Positions 37,276 to 47,059 of a stretch of 64,000 nt of DNA are shown here, piece after piece (positions within the stretch are counted from its first letter, which is position 1; each line of letters opens with the position of its first letter). Position numbers and translations under genes: made by a program. This DNA comes from Cupriavidus pinatubonensis (GTDB taxonomy: Bacteria; Pseudomonadota; Gammaproteobacteria; Burkholderiales; Burkholderiaceae), in the NCBI RefSeq assembly GCF_019602855.1, contig NZ_CP080766.1, positions 2,356,001-2,420,000 on the forward strand, read 5' to 3'. Under the pieces are notes generated by a model. The model was given only the letters and a program-made list of their open reading frames with translations, was not told where the DNA came from and ran no database searches.

Positions 37276-38091
37276 ATGAAAATCGACAATCTCACACCTG
37301 CAATCGGTTCCGAGATTCACGGCATCAACCTGGCCGATCCGGATCAGGTGCTTCAACACGCTGAGGACTTGCGCGCCATTCTTGCCGAGCGCCAGGTCAT
37401 CTTCTTCCGCGATCAGGATCTGACGCCGGAAGCACAAGTTCGCTTTGCGAAGATCTTCGGAAGGGTGGAGCCGGTTTCGTCGACGTTTCCCGCGCATTCG
37501 GAAAATCCGTATGTGGAGCTCCTCGTCAGCCAGGGAACCAGGACAGGCACGGACATCTGGCATGCGGATCTGACGTGGCAGACATCCCCGCCTGCCGGTG
37601 CATGCCTCTATGCGGTGGACGTGCCGGAAACCGGCGGCGATACGATGTGGGCAAGCATGACGGCGGCGTTTGATTCGCTTTCACCGGCAATGCAGGATCA
37701 TTTGCGAGGTCTGCGCGCCGTCCACAACTGGGAGGCACCGGCCTTGACCGACAACCTCCGCAAGCGCGATGAAACGGGGGCGCTGTATCGGGCAGCCCGC
37801 GAAAAGTATGCGCCGATCGAGCAGCCCGTCATTCTTGAGCATCCCGTCACGGGCAAGCCGGTGACGTTCGTCAACTCGCTCTACACCACCCACATTCGCG
37901 ATGTGACGAACGACGAAAGTTGCGCGCTCATTGGCTTCCTCAGCGGCCTGGCGAAGGTGCCGGAGTGGCAAGTCCGCTTCCGCTGGACCAAGGGGTCTGT
38001 CGCGGTCTGGGACAACCTCGCCACACAGCACTACGCCGTCAACGACTACCACCCCGAACCGCGTCGAATGCATCGCGTCGCCATTCGCTGA
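37276..38091 (+). CDS. TauD/TfdA family 2-oxoglutarate-dependent dioxygenase
   Basis: A 271-residue Fe(II) oxygenase. Ligands H96 and D98 are in WHADLTW, the distal H252 is in TQHYAVNDY, and the 2-oxoglutarate arginine is in RRMHR near 264. The protein ends only four residues after MHR, about 12 short of TauD; the next frame continues ADGRSIKPIPAPDL to 38143, so the natural end may have been lost by a one-base change. AAGGAAGGA precedes the ATG. It is under palindrome site 3 and may act on the same compound as the molybdenum hydroxylase. Confidence 0.88.
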   Translation: MKIDNLTPAIGSEIHGINLADPDQVLQHAEDLRAILAERQVIFFRDQDLTPEAQVRFAKIFGRVEPVSSTFPAHSENPYVELLVSQGTRTGTDIWHADLTWQTSPPAGACLYAVDVPETGGDTMWASMTAAFDSLSPAMQDHLRGLRAVHNWEAPALTDNLRKRDETGALYRAAREKYAPIEQPVILEHPVTGKPVTFVNSLYTTHIRDVTNDESCALIGFLSGLAKVPEWQVRFRWTKGSVAVWDNLATQHYAVNDYHPEPRRMHRVAIR

Positions 38092-38158
38092 CGGGCGGAG
38101 TATCAAGCCGATTCCTGCACCTGATCTTTCTCTGACCGACTAACCACATCCTCCGACT

Positions 38159-39265
<1,107 letters not shown>

Positions 39266-39275
39266 GGAGCGCGCC

Positions 39276-40172
39276 GTGACCCTCGAACTGCTGTCCGAAC
39301 ACGGCTGCCATGGCGGCGTGCAGCGCTTCTACCGGCACGCATCGGCCACCATCGGGCTGCCAATGCGATTCTCGGTGTACCTGCCGCCACAGGCGCTGGC
39401 CGGTGGCGGCAAGCTGCCGGCCCTGTTCTATTTGGCGGGGCTGACCTGCACCGAGGAAACCTTCATGATCAAGGCCGGTGCGCAGCGCTTTGCCGCCGAG
39501 CACGGGCTGGTCCTGGTGGCCCCCGACACCAGTCCGCGCGGCGCTGGCGTGCCGGGCGAAGCCGATGCCTGGGACTTCGGCGTTGGTGCGGGTTTCTACG
39601 TCGACGCGACTGAAGCGCCGTGGCGCCAGCATTGGGGCATGGAAAGCTACGTCGCGCAGGAGCTGTTCGACCTCGTGAGCCGTGAGCTGCCGGTCGATCC
39701 GGACCGTGTCGGCATTTTCGGGCATTCGATGGGCGGTCACGGGGCACTGGTGCTCGCGCAGCGGCATCCGCAGCGTTTCCGCTCGGTGTCGGCGTTCGCG
39801 CCGATTGCCGCGCCGACGCGGTGCCGGTGGGGACAGAAGGCCTTCACCGGCTACCTCGGCGCGGACCGGGCAGTCTGGATGGACTACGACGCATCGGCGT
39901 TGATGAGCCAGCAAACGCGCCCGCCATTTCCGGAAGGCATTCTGGTTGACCAGGGTCTCGGCGATGAATTCCTTGAGGCGCAACTGAACCCCGCGGCATT
40001 CGAAGCCGCTTGTGCAAGCGTCGGACAGCCGCTGATCCTGCGGCGGCATGAGGCCTATGACCACGGCTATTACTTCATCAGTACGTTCATTGGCGACCAC
40101 ATCCACTTTCACGCCAGCATTCTGGCGGAGCGCAGTCGCCCAATGCTGACCCGGACATCAACGGTCAGGTAA
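39276..40172 (+). CDS. fghA: S-formylglutathione hydrolase
   Basis: A 298-residue esterase D family enzyme that splits S-formylglutathione into formate and glutathione. The nucleophile is in GHSMGGHGAL near residue 150, with family stretches LTCTEETFMIKAGAQ and DTSPRG. The GTG start at 39276 follows TGAGGAG. It is cotranscribed with the dehydrogenase. Confidence 0.94.
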   Translation: MTLELLSEHGCHGGVQRFYRHASATIGLPMRFSVYLPPQALAGGGKLPALFYLAGLTCTEETFMIKAGAQRFAAEHGLVLVAPDTSPRGAGVPGEADAWDFGVGAGFYVDATEAPWRQHWGMESYVAQELFDLVSRELPVDPDRVGIFGHSMGGHGALVLAQRHPQRFRSVSAFAPIAAPTRCRWGQKAFTGYLGADRAVWMDYDASALMSQQTRPPFPEGILVDQGLGDEFLEAQLNPAAFEAACASVGQPLILRRHEAYDHGYYFISTFIGDHIHFHASILAERSRPMLTRTSTVR

Positions 40173-40244
40173 ATGCATCTGAACAGGCTGGCGCGACTTG
40201 CCGTGGCCTGGAATTCTTTTCTTCTTAACCAAGGAACTATGAGT

Positions 40245-40625
40245 ATGACCATCTTTACCCACGTTGTGATTGGCACGAACGATCTGGAACGCGCCCGGAA
40301 TTTCTATGACGAAGTGCTCGGCACACTCGGTGTCCAGCGGGTCATGAACCTGGAGACCGCATCGCTTTGGGGGGCGGATGTCCCGGCGTTCATGGTGACC
40401 AAACCGGGCAATGGTCTGCCTGCGACCTATGCCAATGGCGGCACCATCAGCTTTGCGGCGCCAAGCCGTGCCGCCGTCCATGCGTTTCACGAGACGGCAC
40501 TGAAGCTCGGCGCGCTGGATGAAGGCGAGCCTGGTCCGCGCAGCTTTACACCCACCGCCTACGCGGCGTATGTGCGCGATCCGGACGGCAACAAGATCTG
40601 TACCTATTGCTTCGCGTCCGCTTAG
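40245..40625 (+). CDS. VOC family protein (glyoxalase/bleomycin resistance fold)
   Basis: A 126-residue vicinal-oxygen-chelate protein with the usual start FTHVVIGTNDLERARNFYDEV and end YAAYVRDPDGNKICTYC. The two half-repeats and metal-type positions fit lyases of this superfamily; the substrate is unknown. AAGGA lies nine bases before ATG 40245, which is preferred over ATG 40239. It follows the formaldehyde genes and may use a related glutathione adduct. Confidence 0.85.
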   Translation: MTIFTHVVIGTNDLERARNFYDEVLGTLGVQRVMNLETASLWGADVPAFMVTKPGNGLPATYANGGTISFAAPSRAAVHAFHETALKLGALDEGEPGPRSFTPTAYAAYVRDPDGNKICTYCFASA

Positions 40626-40657
40626 TTTGCCTGCTGCTTGCGCGGCTGCGCTCTGGC

Positions 40658-40705
40658 GCCGGGACGGCAGGCACAGGGCGCTATGACTATCCCTGCCTTC
40701 CCGGC
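40658..40705. terminator. Large hairpin between convergent genes, probable bidirectional terminator
   Basis: Arms of 14 bases (GCCGGGACGGCAGG and CCTGCCTTCCCGGC) pair with a single mismatch across a 20-base loop. It fills the 96-base gap between the convergent VOC and SulP genes. No T run follows on either side. Confidence 0.5.
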
Positions 40706-40721
40706 CCTTCGATGCTGATGC

Positions 40722-42539
40722 TCAGATCGACCGCTTCGACGGGCCGGTACCATCGTTTCTCGAAGCAGACGCCACAGGGTTGCGCTCTGCGCTGGCCGCC
40801 TGGCCAGCAGGCGGATTGCCGCTGCTTGCCTCGTACCTCGCAACGGCCAGGTCAATCGCGAAGAACATCCTTTCATGCGTCAGCGTCTCGCCGAGCGGCG
40901 AGCGCCGGACCATCTCCAGCACGTCCGGGTTCAGGCCGGCCAGCCACATCAGCACGCCGTTTTCCTCGCGCAGCAGCCTTTCGGCGTCGATAAGCATATG
41001 CAGCGCGGTGTACTCGAGGTCCGAGACGCCGGCCAGGTCCAACGCCAGGATGCGAGGGCTGGATTCCGCGACCAGCGCGCGCAGCTTGTGCCCGACGCGC
41101 CGTGCATTGGCAAAGTAGATGCGTCCTTCGGGCCGCAACATGAGCAGGCCCGGCAGCGTCTCGTCCTCGGGATGCCTGTCGGAACGCGGGCGAAATACGT
41201 TGGTCCCCGGTTTGCGAACCAGCACGTACACCGGCGGGTCGGAGGTCTGGTAGGCCAGCGCCAGCATGGAAATGATGATGGCGACGACGATGCCCTGCAG
41301 GGTGCCAAGCGCAACGACGCCAACCATGGCGATCAGCGCCCAGCTAAATTCCGTGCGCCGGACATGCAGGACCGCGCGGAATTCCGCGGGCTTGACCAGC
41401 GTGATCGAATAGACGATGACCACGGCGGCCAGCGTGGCTTCGGGCATCAGTCCGACCAGCGGGGCGAGTACCAGCATCGTGCCCAGCGACGCCAGCGCAG
41501 TCACCAGCCCGGCAAGCTGTGACCGTGCGCCCGCCATCTGGTTGACTGCGGTCTGCGTGGTTCCGCCGCCGGCCGCCATGGCGCCGAGAAACGCACCGGC
41601 CAGGTTCGCGAAGCCGGTCGCCAGCAGTTCCCGGTTTGCCGGCGGTGGCGATTCCCCGCTCTGCGCAAATGCGCGGCCGGCGGCAATGCTTTCGGTAAAG
41701 CTCATCAGCGCAACGCCAAGTGCCCCGGGCCAGAGCTGTTCCATCAGATCCGGATCGGGCAGCGTGAGCGGCGGCAGTCCGGTCGGCACCTTGCCCACGA
41801 TGGCCACACCCAACGCAGGCAGGTTCAGCACGGAAACGCCGATGATGCCGATGGCCACCGCGATCAGCGGCGCCGGAGCGCGCGGCAACCAGTGCTCCAT
41901 GGACAGCAGGATCGCAACCATCGCGATGCCGACGGCCGCGGTGGCCAGCGAGGCATGCGGAATCCCTTGCGCAATCCCCAGCACGTTGTGGAAGAACGAG
42001 CCCTTCTGGAAATGGATGCCAAGCAGCTTCGGGAGTTGGTCCACCACGATGACGACGCCGATGCCAGCCTTGAAGCCGATCAGCACCGGCTCGGAGATGA
42101 AGTCAGCGACGAAGCCAAGGCGCAGAAGCCTTGCAGCAATCAGCATGGCGCCAACCAGGAACGTCATCGTTGCCGAAGCCGCCACCAGTGTCGCAGTGCC
42201 AGGATTGGGACCCAGGGTGGAAAACGACGCGGCTACCAGGATCGCCAGCGTCGTCGTTGTGCTGACGCTGAGCAAGCGCGAGCTGCCGAGCAGCGCATAG
42301 ACCAGCATGGGAACGAAAGCCGTGTACAGGCCGACCTCGACAGGCAGCCCCGCGATGGTGGCATAGGCCAGCGCCTTCGGGATGACTACCGCTGCGACGG
42401 TCAGCCCGGCGATCACATCGGGAGCTACCCACTCCTTGTGGTAGCCATGGAGCCAGCCGGGCAGCGGCAGGCTCGCGGTGCCGCGAGCCCAACGGCGTGG
42501 CATGAGGAGTTTCCGGTCGCCCGGCGCGCGATGCGGCAT
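40722..42539 (-). CDS. SulP family inorganic anion transporter
   Basis: A 605-residue membrane carrier with ten or more helices and a C-terminal STAS domain (VSDLEYTALHMLIDAERLL). The SulP signature region IAGLTVAAVVIPKALAYATIAGLPVEVGLY is near residue 40. The ATG at 42539 has a strong AAGGAGGT eight bases upstream. Likely substrates are sulfate, bicarbonate or dicarboxylates; sequence does not decide. Confidence 0.9.
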   Translation of the reverse strand: MPHRAPGDRKLLMPRRWARGTASLPLPGWLHGYHKEWVAPDVIAGLTVAAVVIPKALAYATIAGLPVEVGLYTAFVPMLVYALLGSSRLLSVSTTTTLAILVAASFSTLGPNPGTATLVAASATMTFLVGAMLIAARLLRLGFVADFISEPVLIGFKAGIGVVIVVDQLPKLLGIHFQKGSFFHNVLGIAQGIPHASLATAAVGIAMVAILLSMEHWLPRAPAPLIAVAIGIIGVSVLNLPALGVAIVGKVPTGLPPLTLPDPDLMEQLWPGALGVALMSFTESIAAGRAFAQSGESPPPANRELLATGFANLAGAFLGAMAAGGGTTQTAVNQMAGARSQLAGLVTALASLGTMLVLAPLVGLMPEATLAAVVIVYSITLVKPAEFRAVLHVRRTEFSWALIAMVGVVALGTLQGIVVAIIISMLALAYQTSDPPVYVLVRKPGTNVFRPRSDRHPEDETLPGLLMLRPEGRIYFANARRVGHKLRALVAESSPRILALDLAGVSDLEYTALHMLIDAERLLREENGVLMWLAGLNPDVLEMVRRSPLGETLTHERMFFAIDLAVARYEASSGNPPAGQAASAERNPVASASRNDGTGPSKRSI

Positions 42540-42793
42540 GGCTATGTACCTCCTTCCCTCAATCTTGGAATCCCGGGGCAGGACGTTTGCCGGATGCGCC
42601 CCTGCTCCTGGCGCTTGATCAGTTCCTGGTGCAAGGGAAGCAGGGCGTCCCTGTATGCCGTGAAGGACATGGGCGCCTTGACTCACCAGCAGGTCCCGGC
42701 ACTCGGGCCGCGGCAGCGGTCAAACCTGCACTTGCCCGACAACAGAGTCTAAGCCTTCGACAGGAATTCACAAGTACGGTGAGGCATGCGAGT

Positions 42794-44095
42794 TCAAGGC
42801 GCCAGCCACAGCAATGCGGCATGGAGCAGCACACCCACCGTGCCGCCGACAACCGTGCCATTGATGCGGATGAACTGCAGGTCGCGCCCGATCTCCGACT
42901 CGATTTTCCTCGTGATCTCGTCGGGGTCCCAGCTCTTGACGACTTCGGAGATCAGCGCAGGCACCTGGTGGCGGTAGCGGATGACGGCCGCATGGACGAG
43001 CTGCAGCCACCACGCATTGAGCCGGTCTTGCTGGGCCGGATCATCGCGCACGCTCGCGCCGAGCGACGCCAGCATGTCGGCGACCATGGCGCGCATCCAC
43101 GAATCCTCGCGTGCCGCTTCGCTGCCGAGCCACAGGCGCAGACGTTGCCACAGCATGCGATAGCTGTCTTCGCGCTTCAGGTAGCGGATGAAGTCGCGCA
43201 TCCATGACCGGCCCGTACGGCGGTAGCGGGGGGACGTGCGCAGGCGGACGATCTGCACTTGCATGGCTTCGTCGAGTTGCTGCCGCAACGGGTGGTCCGG
43301 CGCGGAGCGGACTTCATGCAGCAGCGCGATGATGCCTTCGACGAACTTGTTGACGATGTAGGCGTCGAGCCGGACCGGTGTATAGCGCGATGCCTCGCTG
43401 AACTTGGCCTGTAGCACGCCGGCGTTCGCCGTGAGCCATTTTTCCATGGCGCGCAAGCCGCGATCGAGCAGCGGCTGGTGCCGCTGCTGCTCCGTCAGCA
43501 CTTGCAGCAAGTTACCCGCCAGGGCCGAGACATCGAGCGTGCGAAGCCAGGGCAGGGCGCTGCGCTCGAACAGGCGGGCGACGTTGTCGTCGTCGAGCAC
43601 CTGCAGCAGTGCCGGCAGCGAATCCACCACCGGGTCGGCCAGCGTCCGGCTGTTGGCTGGGCTGGCCAGCCAGCTGGCGGCCACCTTTGCCGTGTTGTGC
43701 GCGCGCAGCCGGTCGACAATCAGCTCGGGCGCGAGGAAATTCCGCTCGACAAAGCTCCCCAGGCTATCGGCAATGCGCATCTGGTTGCGCGGAATGATTG
43801 CGGTATGCGGGATCGGCAGGCCGAACGGGCGGCGGAACAAGGCCACGACCGCGTACCAGTCCGCGACTGCGCCCACGGTGCCGGCTTCGGCAAACGCGCG
43901 CACCCACGCAAGCCACGAGGCGTACGAAGGAAAGTAGGCCTGGCCCAGTGCGCTGAGCACCAGCAGCACCAGCATGGCCGCGAGAATAGCGGTTGCCGTC
44001 ATGCGCATGCGCCGCAGGCCGTTCTGTGCTGGCGTGGCGGGCCGGTCGGGCGCGTCGTGCGGCAGGCGGGTGTCATCATCCGCGAATAGACTCAA
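42794..44095 (-). CDS. DUF445 domain-containing membrane protein
   Basis: A protein of about 433 residues of the DUF445 (YjiN) family. One helix near the N-terminus (TATAILAAMLVLLVLSALG) is followed by the conserved AFAEAGTVGAVADWYAVVALFRRPFGLPIPHTAIIP. A second hydrophobic segment closes the protein (GGTVGVLLHAALLWL). I chose TTG 44095 because GCAGGAG lies eight bases upstream; ATG 44230 would add 45 residues. Function is unknown. Confidence 0.82.
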   Translation of the reverse strand: MSLFADDDTRLPHDAPDRPATPAQNGLRRMRMTATAILAAMLVLLVLSALGQAYFPSYASWLAWVRAFAEAGTVGAVADWYAVVALFRRPFGLPIPHTAIIPRNQMRIADSLGSFVERNFLAPELIVDRLRAHNTAKVAASWLASPANSRTLADPVVDSLPALLQVLDDDNVARLFERSALPWLRTLDVSALAGNLLQVLTEQQRHQPLLDRGLRAMEKWLTANAGVLQAKFSEASRYTPVRLDAYIVNKFVEGIIALLHEVRSAPDHPLRQQLDEAMQVQIVRLRTSPRYRRTGRSWMRDFIRYLKREDSYRMLWQRLRLWLGSEAAREDSWMRAMVADMLASLGASVRDDPAQQDRLNAWWLQLVHAAVIRYRHQVPALISEVVKSWDPDEITRKIESEIGRDLQFIRINGTVVGGTVGVLLHAALLWLAP

Positions 44096-44384
44096 GGCGA
44101 GGGCTCCTGCAGGAATCTGGATAACCTTGCCGCCGGCGACCCGCAGTGGACCCCGGCGAATGCGCATGGTACCGCGCAATGATTGCACGGGCTTGAACAG
44201 CGCCTTCATCGCCTCCGCATTCCCGGCCAAGGCCAGGCTCGCTGGCTTGCTGCCTCCGCGCCGTGACGCAATTACCCTGATCGTGCTATTCCCTTGCCCG
44301 CACCTTTGCTGGGATCATGGGGCTGCAAGCAGTGCAGGCGGTTGCACCAATCTCCATGGAGCCGTAAACAGGCTCGACACCATT

Positions 44385-44645
44385 GTGGCCGACACCGATC
44401 CCGATGCGCTGTTCAGGCGCGTCGGTTACTACGACTTCCGAGCCTGCACGGAGCTCACGTCGAGCGGACTGAACCAGGGGTTCGTGCTGGTACGCCATCA
44501 CACCCTGATCGGCACCGTTCAGACGGTATTTCGTGCCGGCAAGCCGCAGGCGCAGCGCGATATGGCGCTGTTCATGGCGCTCGAAAAGCTCGGGCAACTG
44601 GCTGCGCTAGCCGCCCGGGACAGGTTGCCGAAACGGCACGGCTAG
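44385..44645 (+). CDS. Small hypothetical protein
   Basis: A frame of about 86 residues from GTG 44385 (earlier GTG at 44283) with protein-like sequence such as RRVGYYDFRACTELTSSGLNQGFVLVRHHTLIGTV. I recognise no family. There is no ATG in frame and no good ribosome site, so existence and start are uncertain. It is divergent from the DUF445 gene and converges on the MocR gene. Confidence 0.4.
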   Translation: MADTDPDALFRRVGYYDFRACTELTSSGLNQGFVLVRHHTLIGTVQTVFRAGKPQAQRDMALFMALEKLGQLAALAARDRLPKRHG

Positions 44646-44652
44646 GTATCCT

Positions 44653-46053
44653 TCAAACCACGGCCGCTGCCTGATCGAGCGGCTTGCGTGCCAGCAGGTC
44701 CGCGAGCCGCTTCAGTGCCATCGACAGCTGCGTACGCTGCGCCGCGCCGCCGAGCGAGATGCGGATCATGTTGGGCGGCGTCGGCCCTTCATGGAATGCG
44801 TCAGAGGGCGTGACGCGCAGTTGTTCATCGAGCGCGGCACGGCTGAACCGCGCAGCGCTCCAGTAGCTCGGCAGTGCATGCCAAAGGTGGATGCCGGCCG
44901 GTGACAGCGCCCCGGAGCCAGGCAGCCACTGGCGCGCGATGGCCTGACGCGCGGCCGCTTCCGCGCGAATGCCGGCCAGCAGTTCGGTGGCCGAGCCGTC
45001 CTGTATCCACTGCATCGCGAGCGCCATCGATAACGGCGCCGCCATCAGGCTGAAGGCGCGCAGCGCGGACAGCATGGCTTCCTGCGTCTCCGGTCCACCG
45101 GGCATCACGACGTAAGCGGTGCGCAGGCCCGGGCTCAGGCACTTCGATAGTGTCGATACGTAGGCAACGCGTTCCGGTGCCAGTGCCGCGATGGGCGGGG
45201 GCGCATCGGGCGTGAGCAGCCAGTAGGGATCGTCTTCGATGATCAGCGCATCCCAGGCGGCGGCAATGCGCGCCAGTTCCAGCCGGCGCGCTTCGGGCAT
45301 GGTGTGCGTGGTGGGGTTCTGCGAGGTCGGATTCAGATACACCAGCCGCACGCCTTCGTTGCGGCATGCGGCCTCAAGCAGGTCGGGGCGCATGCCGTCG
45401 GCATCGACGCCGATCGTCACGATGCGGCGGCCCAGCGTGGCGGCCGCGAGGCGCATGCCCGGGTAGATCAGCGGCTCGGCGGCGATGGCGTCGCCCGGTG
45501 CGCTGTGCGCCAGGACCAGCGCCGCCAGCGCGCTCTGCGCACCCGGATACACCACCACACGCGAAGGCTCGACCGCGCCCAGCATCGGCGCCAGCCATTG
45601 CGCGCCCGCGGCACGCTCGGACGCGCTGCCGCCGCCAAGCTGGTACGTCATCAGCAGGCTGGCATCGGTGCGCAGCGTGACCTGCGTCAGGCCACGGCGC
45701 ATCACGTCGTTGAAATCGACACCTTCCGGCGGAGGCGGCACGTTCATGCTGAGATCGACGACCTGGGCCAGTTCGGCGGTCTGTGCCGCGACGAAAGTGC
45801 CAAGCGTTCCACGCGATTCCACCAGCCGGCGCCGCCGCGCCTCGTTCAACGCACGGGTGACGGTGGTCAGGTCCACCCCAAGGCGGGCGGCCAGTTCGCG
45901 CTGCGGCGGCAGCCGGTCGCCGGGCAGCAGCAGGCCGTCGGCCAGCGCCTGCTCGAGGAAGCCGACGATCTGCAGGTAGCGCGGGCCGGCGCCGGCCGAA
46001 AACCCGCGCGCCCAGGTCAGCACATGAGGGTTTTCTTGTAGGTTGATAGTCAC
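44653..46053 (-). CDS. MocR-type regulator (GntR winged helix fused to aminotransferase domain)
   Basis: A protein of about 466 residues. The GntR helix-turn-helix (LLPGDRLPPQRELAARLGVD, TVTRALNEARR) spans residues 35-85. A class I aminotransferase-like domain with the PLP lysine in YVSTLSKCLSPGLRTAYV and the aspartate in IIEDDPYWLL follows. The start is taken as GTG 46053 with AAGGC upstream. It is divergent from cyoABCD, with an inverted repeat between them, so it may regulate the oxidase in response to a PLP-linked ligand. Confidence 0.88.
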   Translation of the reverse strand: MTINLQENPHVLTWARGFSAGAGPRYLQIVGFLEQALADGLLLPGDRLPPQRELAARLGVDLTTVTRALNEARRRRLVESRGTLGTFVAAQTAELAQVVDLSMNVPPPPEGVDFNDVMRRGLTQVTLRTDASLLMTYQLGGGSASERAAGAQWLAPMLGAVEPSRVVVYPGAQSALAALVLAHSAPGDAIAAEPLIYPGMRLAAATLGRRIVTIGVDADGMRPDLLEAACRNEGVRLVYLNPTSQNPTTHTMPEARRLELARIAAAWDALIIEDDPYWLLTPDAPPPIAALAPERVAYVSTLSKCLSPGLRTAYVVMPGGPETQEAMLSALRAFSLMAAPLSMALAMQWIQDGSATELLAGIRAEAAARQAIARQWLPGSGALSPAGIHLWHALPSYWSAARFSRAALDEQLRVTPSDAFHEGPTPPNMIRISLGGAAQRTQLSMALKRLADLLARKPLDQAAAVV

Positions 46054-46066
46054 CGAAAAGTTTGCC

Positions 46067-46122
46067 TTGTATGGATGTTGTCTTACCTTACCATCGCGAC
46101 CGCCCCAGGTAAATCCATACAA
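46067..46122. promoter_or_regulatory. Widely spaced inverted repeat between mocR and cyoA
   Basis: TTGTATGGAT at 46067-46076 and its exact complement ATCCATACAA at 46113-46122, centres 46 bases apart. MocR/GntR regulators often use such paired sites, with the dimer bridging them. The right half sits just before the cyoA ribosome site and the left half just before the mocR start. Confidence 0.55.
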
Positions 46123-46135
46123 AGGTTTGTCAAAG

Positions 46136-47056
46136 ATGCGCAAATCCATCGCCGCCCTCGCGCTGTTGCTGGGCGGCTGTTCATTTGAACTGCTGTCCCC
46201 GAAAGGCCCGGTCGGCGCGCAGGAGCGCGACTTGATCCTGCTGGCGACCGGCCTGATGCTGACGGTCGTGATCCCGGTAATTGTCCTCACGCTGTACTTC
46301 GCCTGGCGTTACCGCGAGACCAACACCAAGGCGGAGTACGCGCCGCGCTGGTCCCATTCGACGGCGATCGAAGTGGTGGTGTGGGGCATCCCGTGCGTGA
46401 TCGTGGCGGCGCTCGGCATCATCATCTGGGAGACGACGCACAGGCTGGACCCGTACCGGCCGCTCGAAGCGAAAGTCACGCCGGTCGAGGTCGACGTGGT
46501 GGCGATGGACTGGAAGTGGCTGTTCATCTATCCGCAATATGGCGTCGCCTCGCTGAACGAGCTGGCCGTGCCGGTCGGCACGCCAGTCAACTTCCGCATC
46601 ACCGCGGAATCGACCATGAATGCGCTGTTCATCCCGCAGCTCGGCAGCATGGTGTACGCGATGAGCGGCATGCAGACGAAGCTGCATCTGCTGGCCGACA
46701 CGCCGGGCGTCTACGACGGCCGCTCTGCTGCCTACAGCGGTGCCGGCTTTTCCGACATGCATTTCAAGACGTACGCCACGTCGCGCGAGGCCTTCGACGC
46801 CTGGATCGCGCGCGCCCGCGCTTCCGGCCAGGCGCTCGACGAACGCGCCTATGGCGCGCTCAAGCGCCCCAGCAGCAAGGACCCGGTCACCCTGTATGCC
46901 AGCGTATCGCCGCGGCTGTTCCAGGCCGTGGTCGATCAGTACATGCCCGGCATGGACGGCGTGTGCCGCTCCGACAACCCGGCCACGCTGCAAGCGGCGC
47001 TCTCTCTGCCCGCGCCGGCTACCCCTATCTCCGCGACCCCCGCGACCATTCGCTAA
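46136..47056 (+). CDS. cyoA: Cytochrome o ubiquinol oxidase subunit II
   Basis: A 306-residue lipoprotein subunit (lipobox LLGGC, C15) with two N-terminal helices and a periplasmic cupredoxin domain. The Cu(A) ligands of cytochrome c oxidases are absent (the expected region reads FSDMHFKTYA), so it is a quinol oxidase. VDVVAMDWKWLFIYPQYGVAS is typical of CyoA. First gene of cyoABCD, and four bases before cyoB. Confidence 0.93.
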   Translation: MRKSIAALALLLGGCSFELLSPKGPVGAQERDLILLATGLMLTVVIPVIVLTLYFAWRYRETNTKAEYAPRWSHSTAIEVVVWGIPCVIVAALGIIIWETTHRLDPYRPLEAKVTPVEVDVVAMDWKWLFIYPQYGVASLNELAVPVGTPVNFRITAESTMNALFIPQLGSMVYAMSGMQTKLHLLADTPGVYDGRSAAYSGAGFSDMHFKTYATSREAFDAWIARARASGQALDERAYGALKRPSSKDPVTLYASVSPRLFQAVVDQYMPGMDGVCRSDNPATLQAALSLPAPATPISATPATIR

Positions 47057-47059
47057 GCC

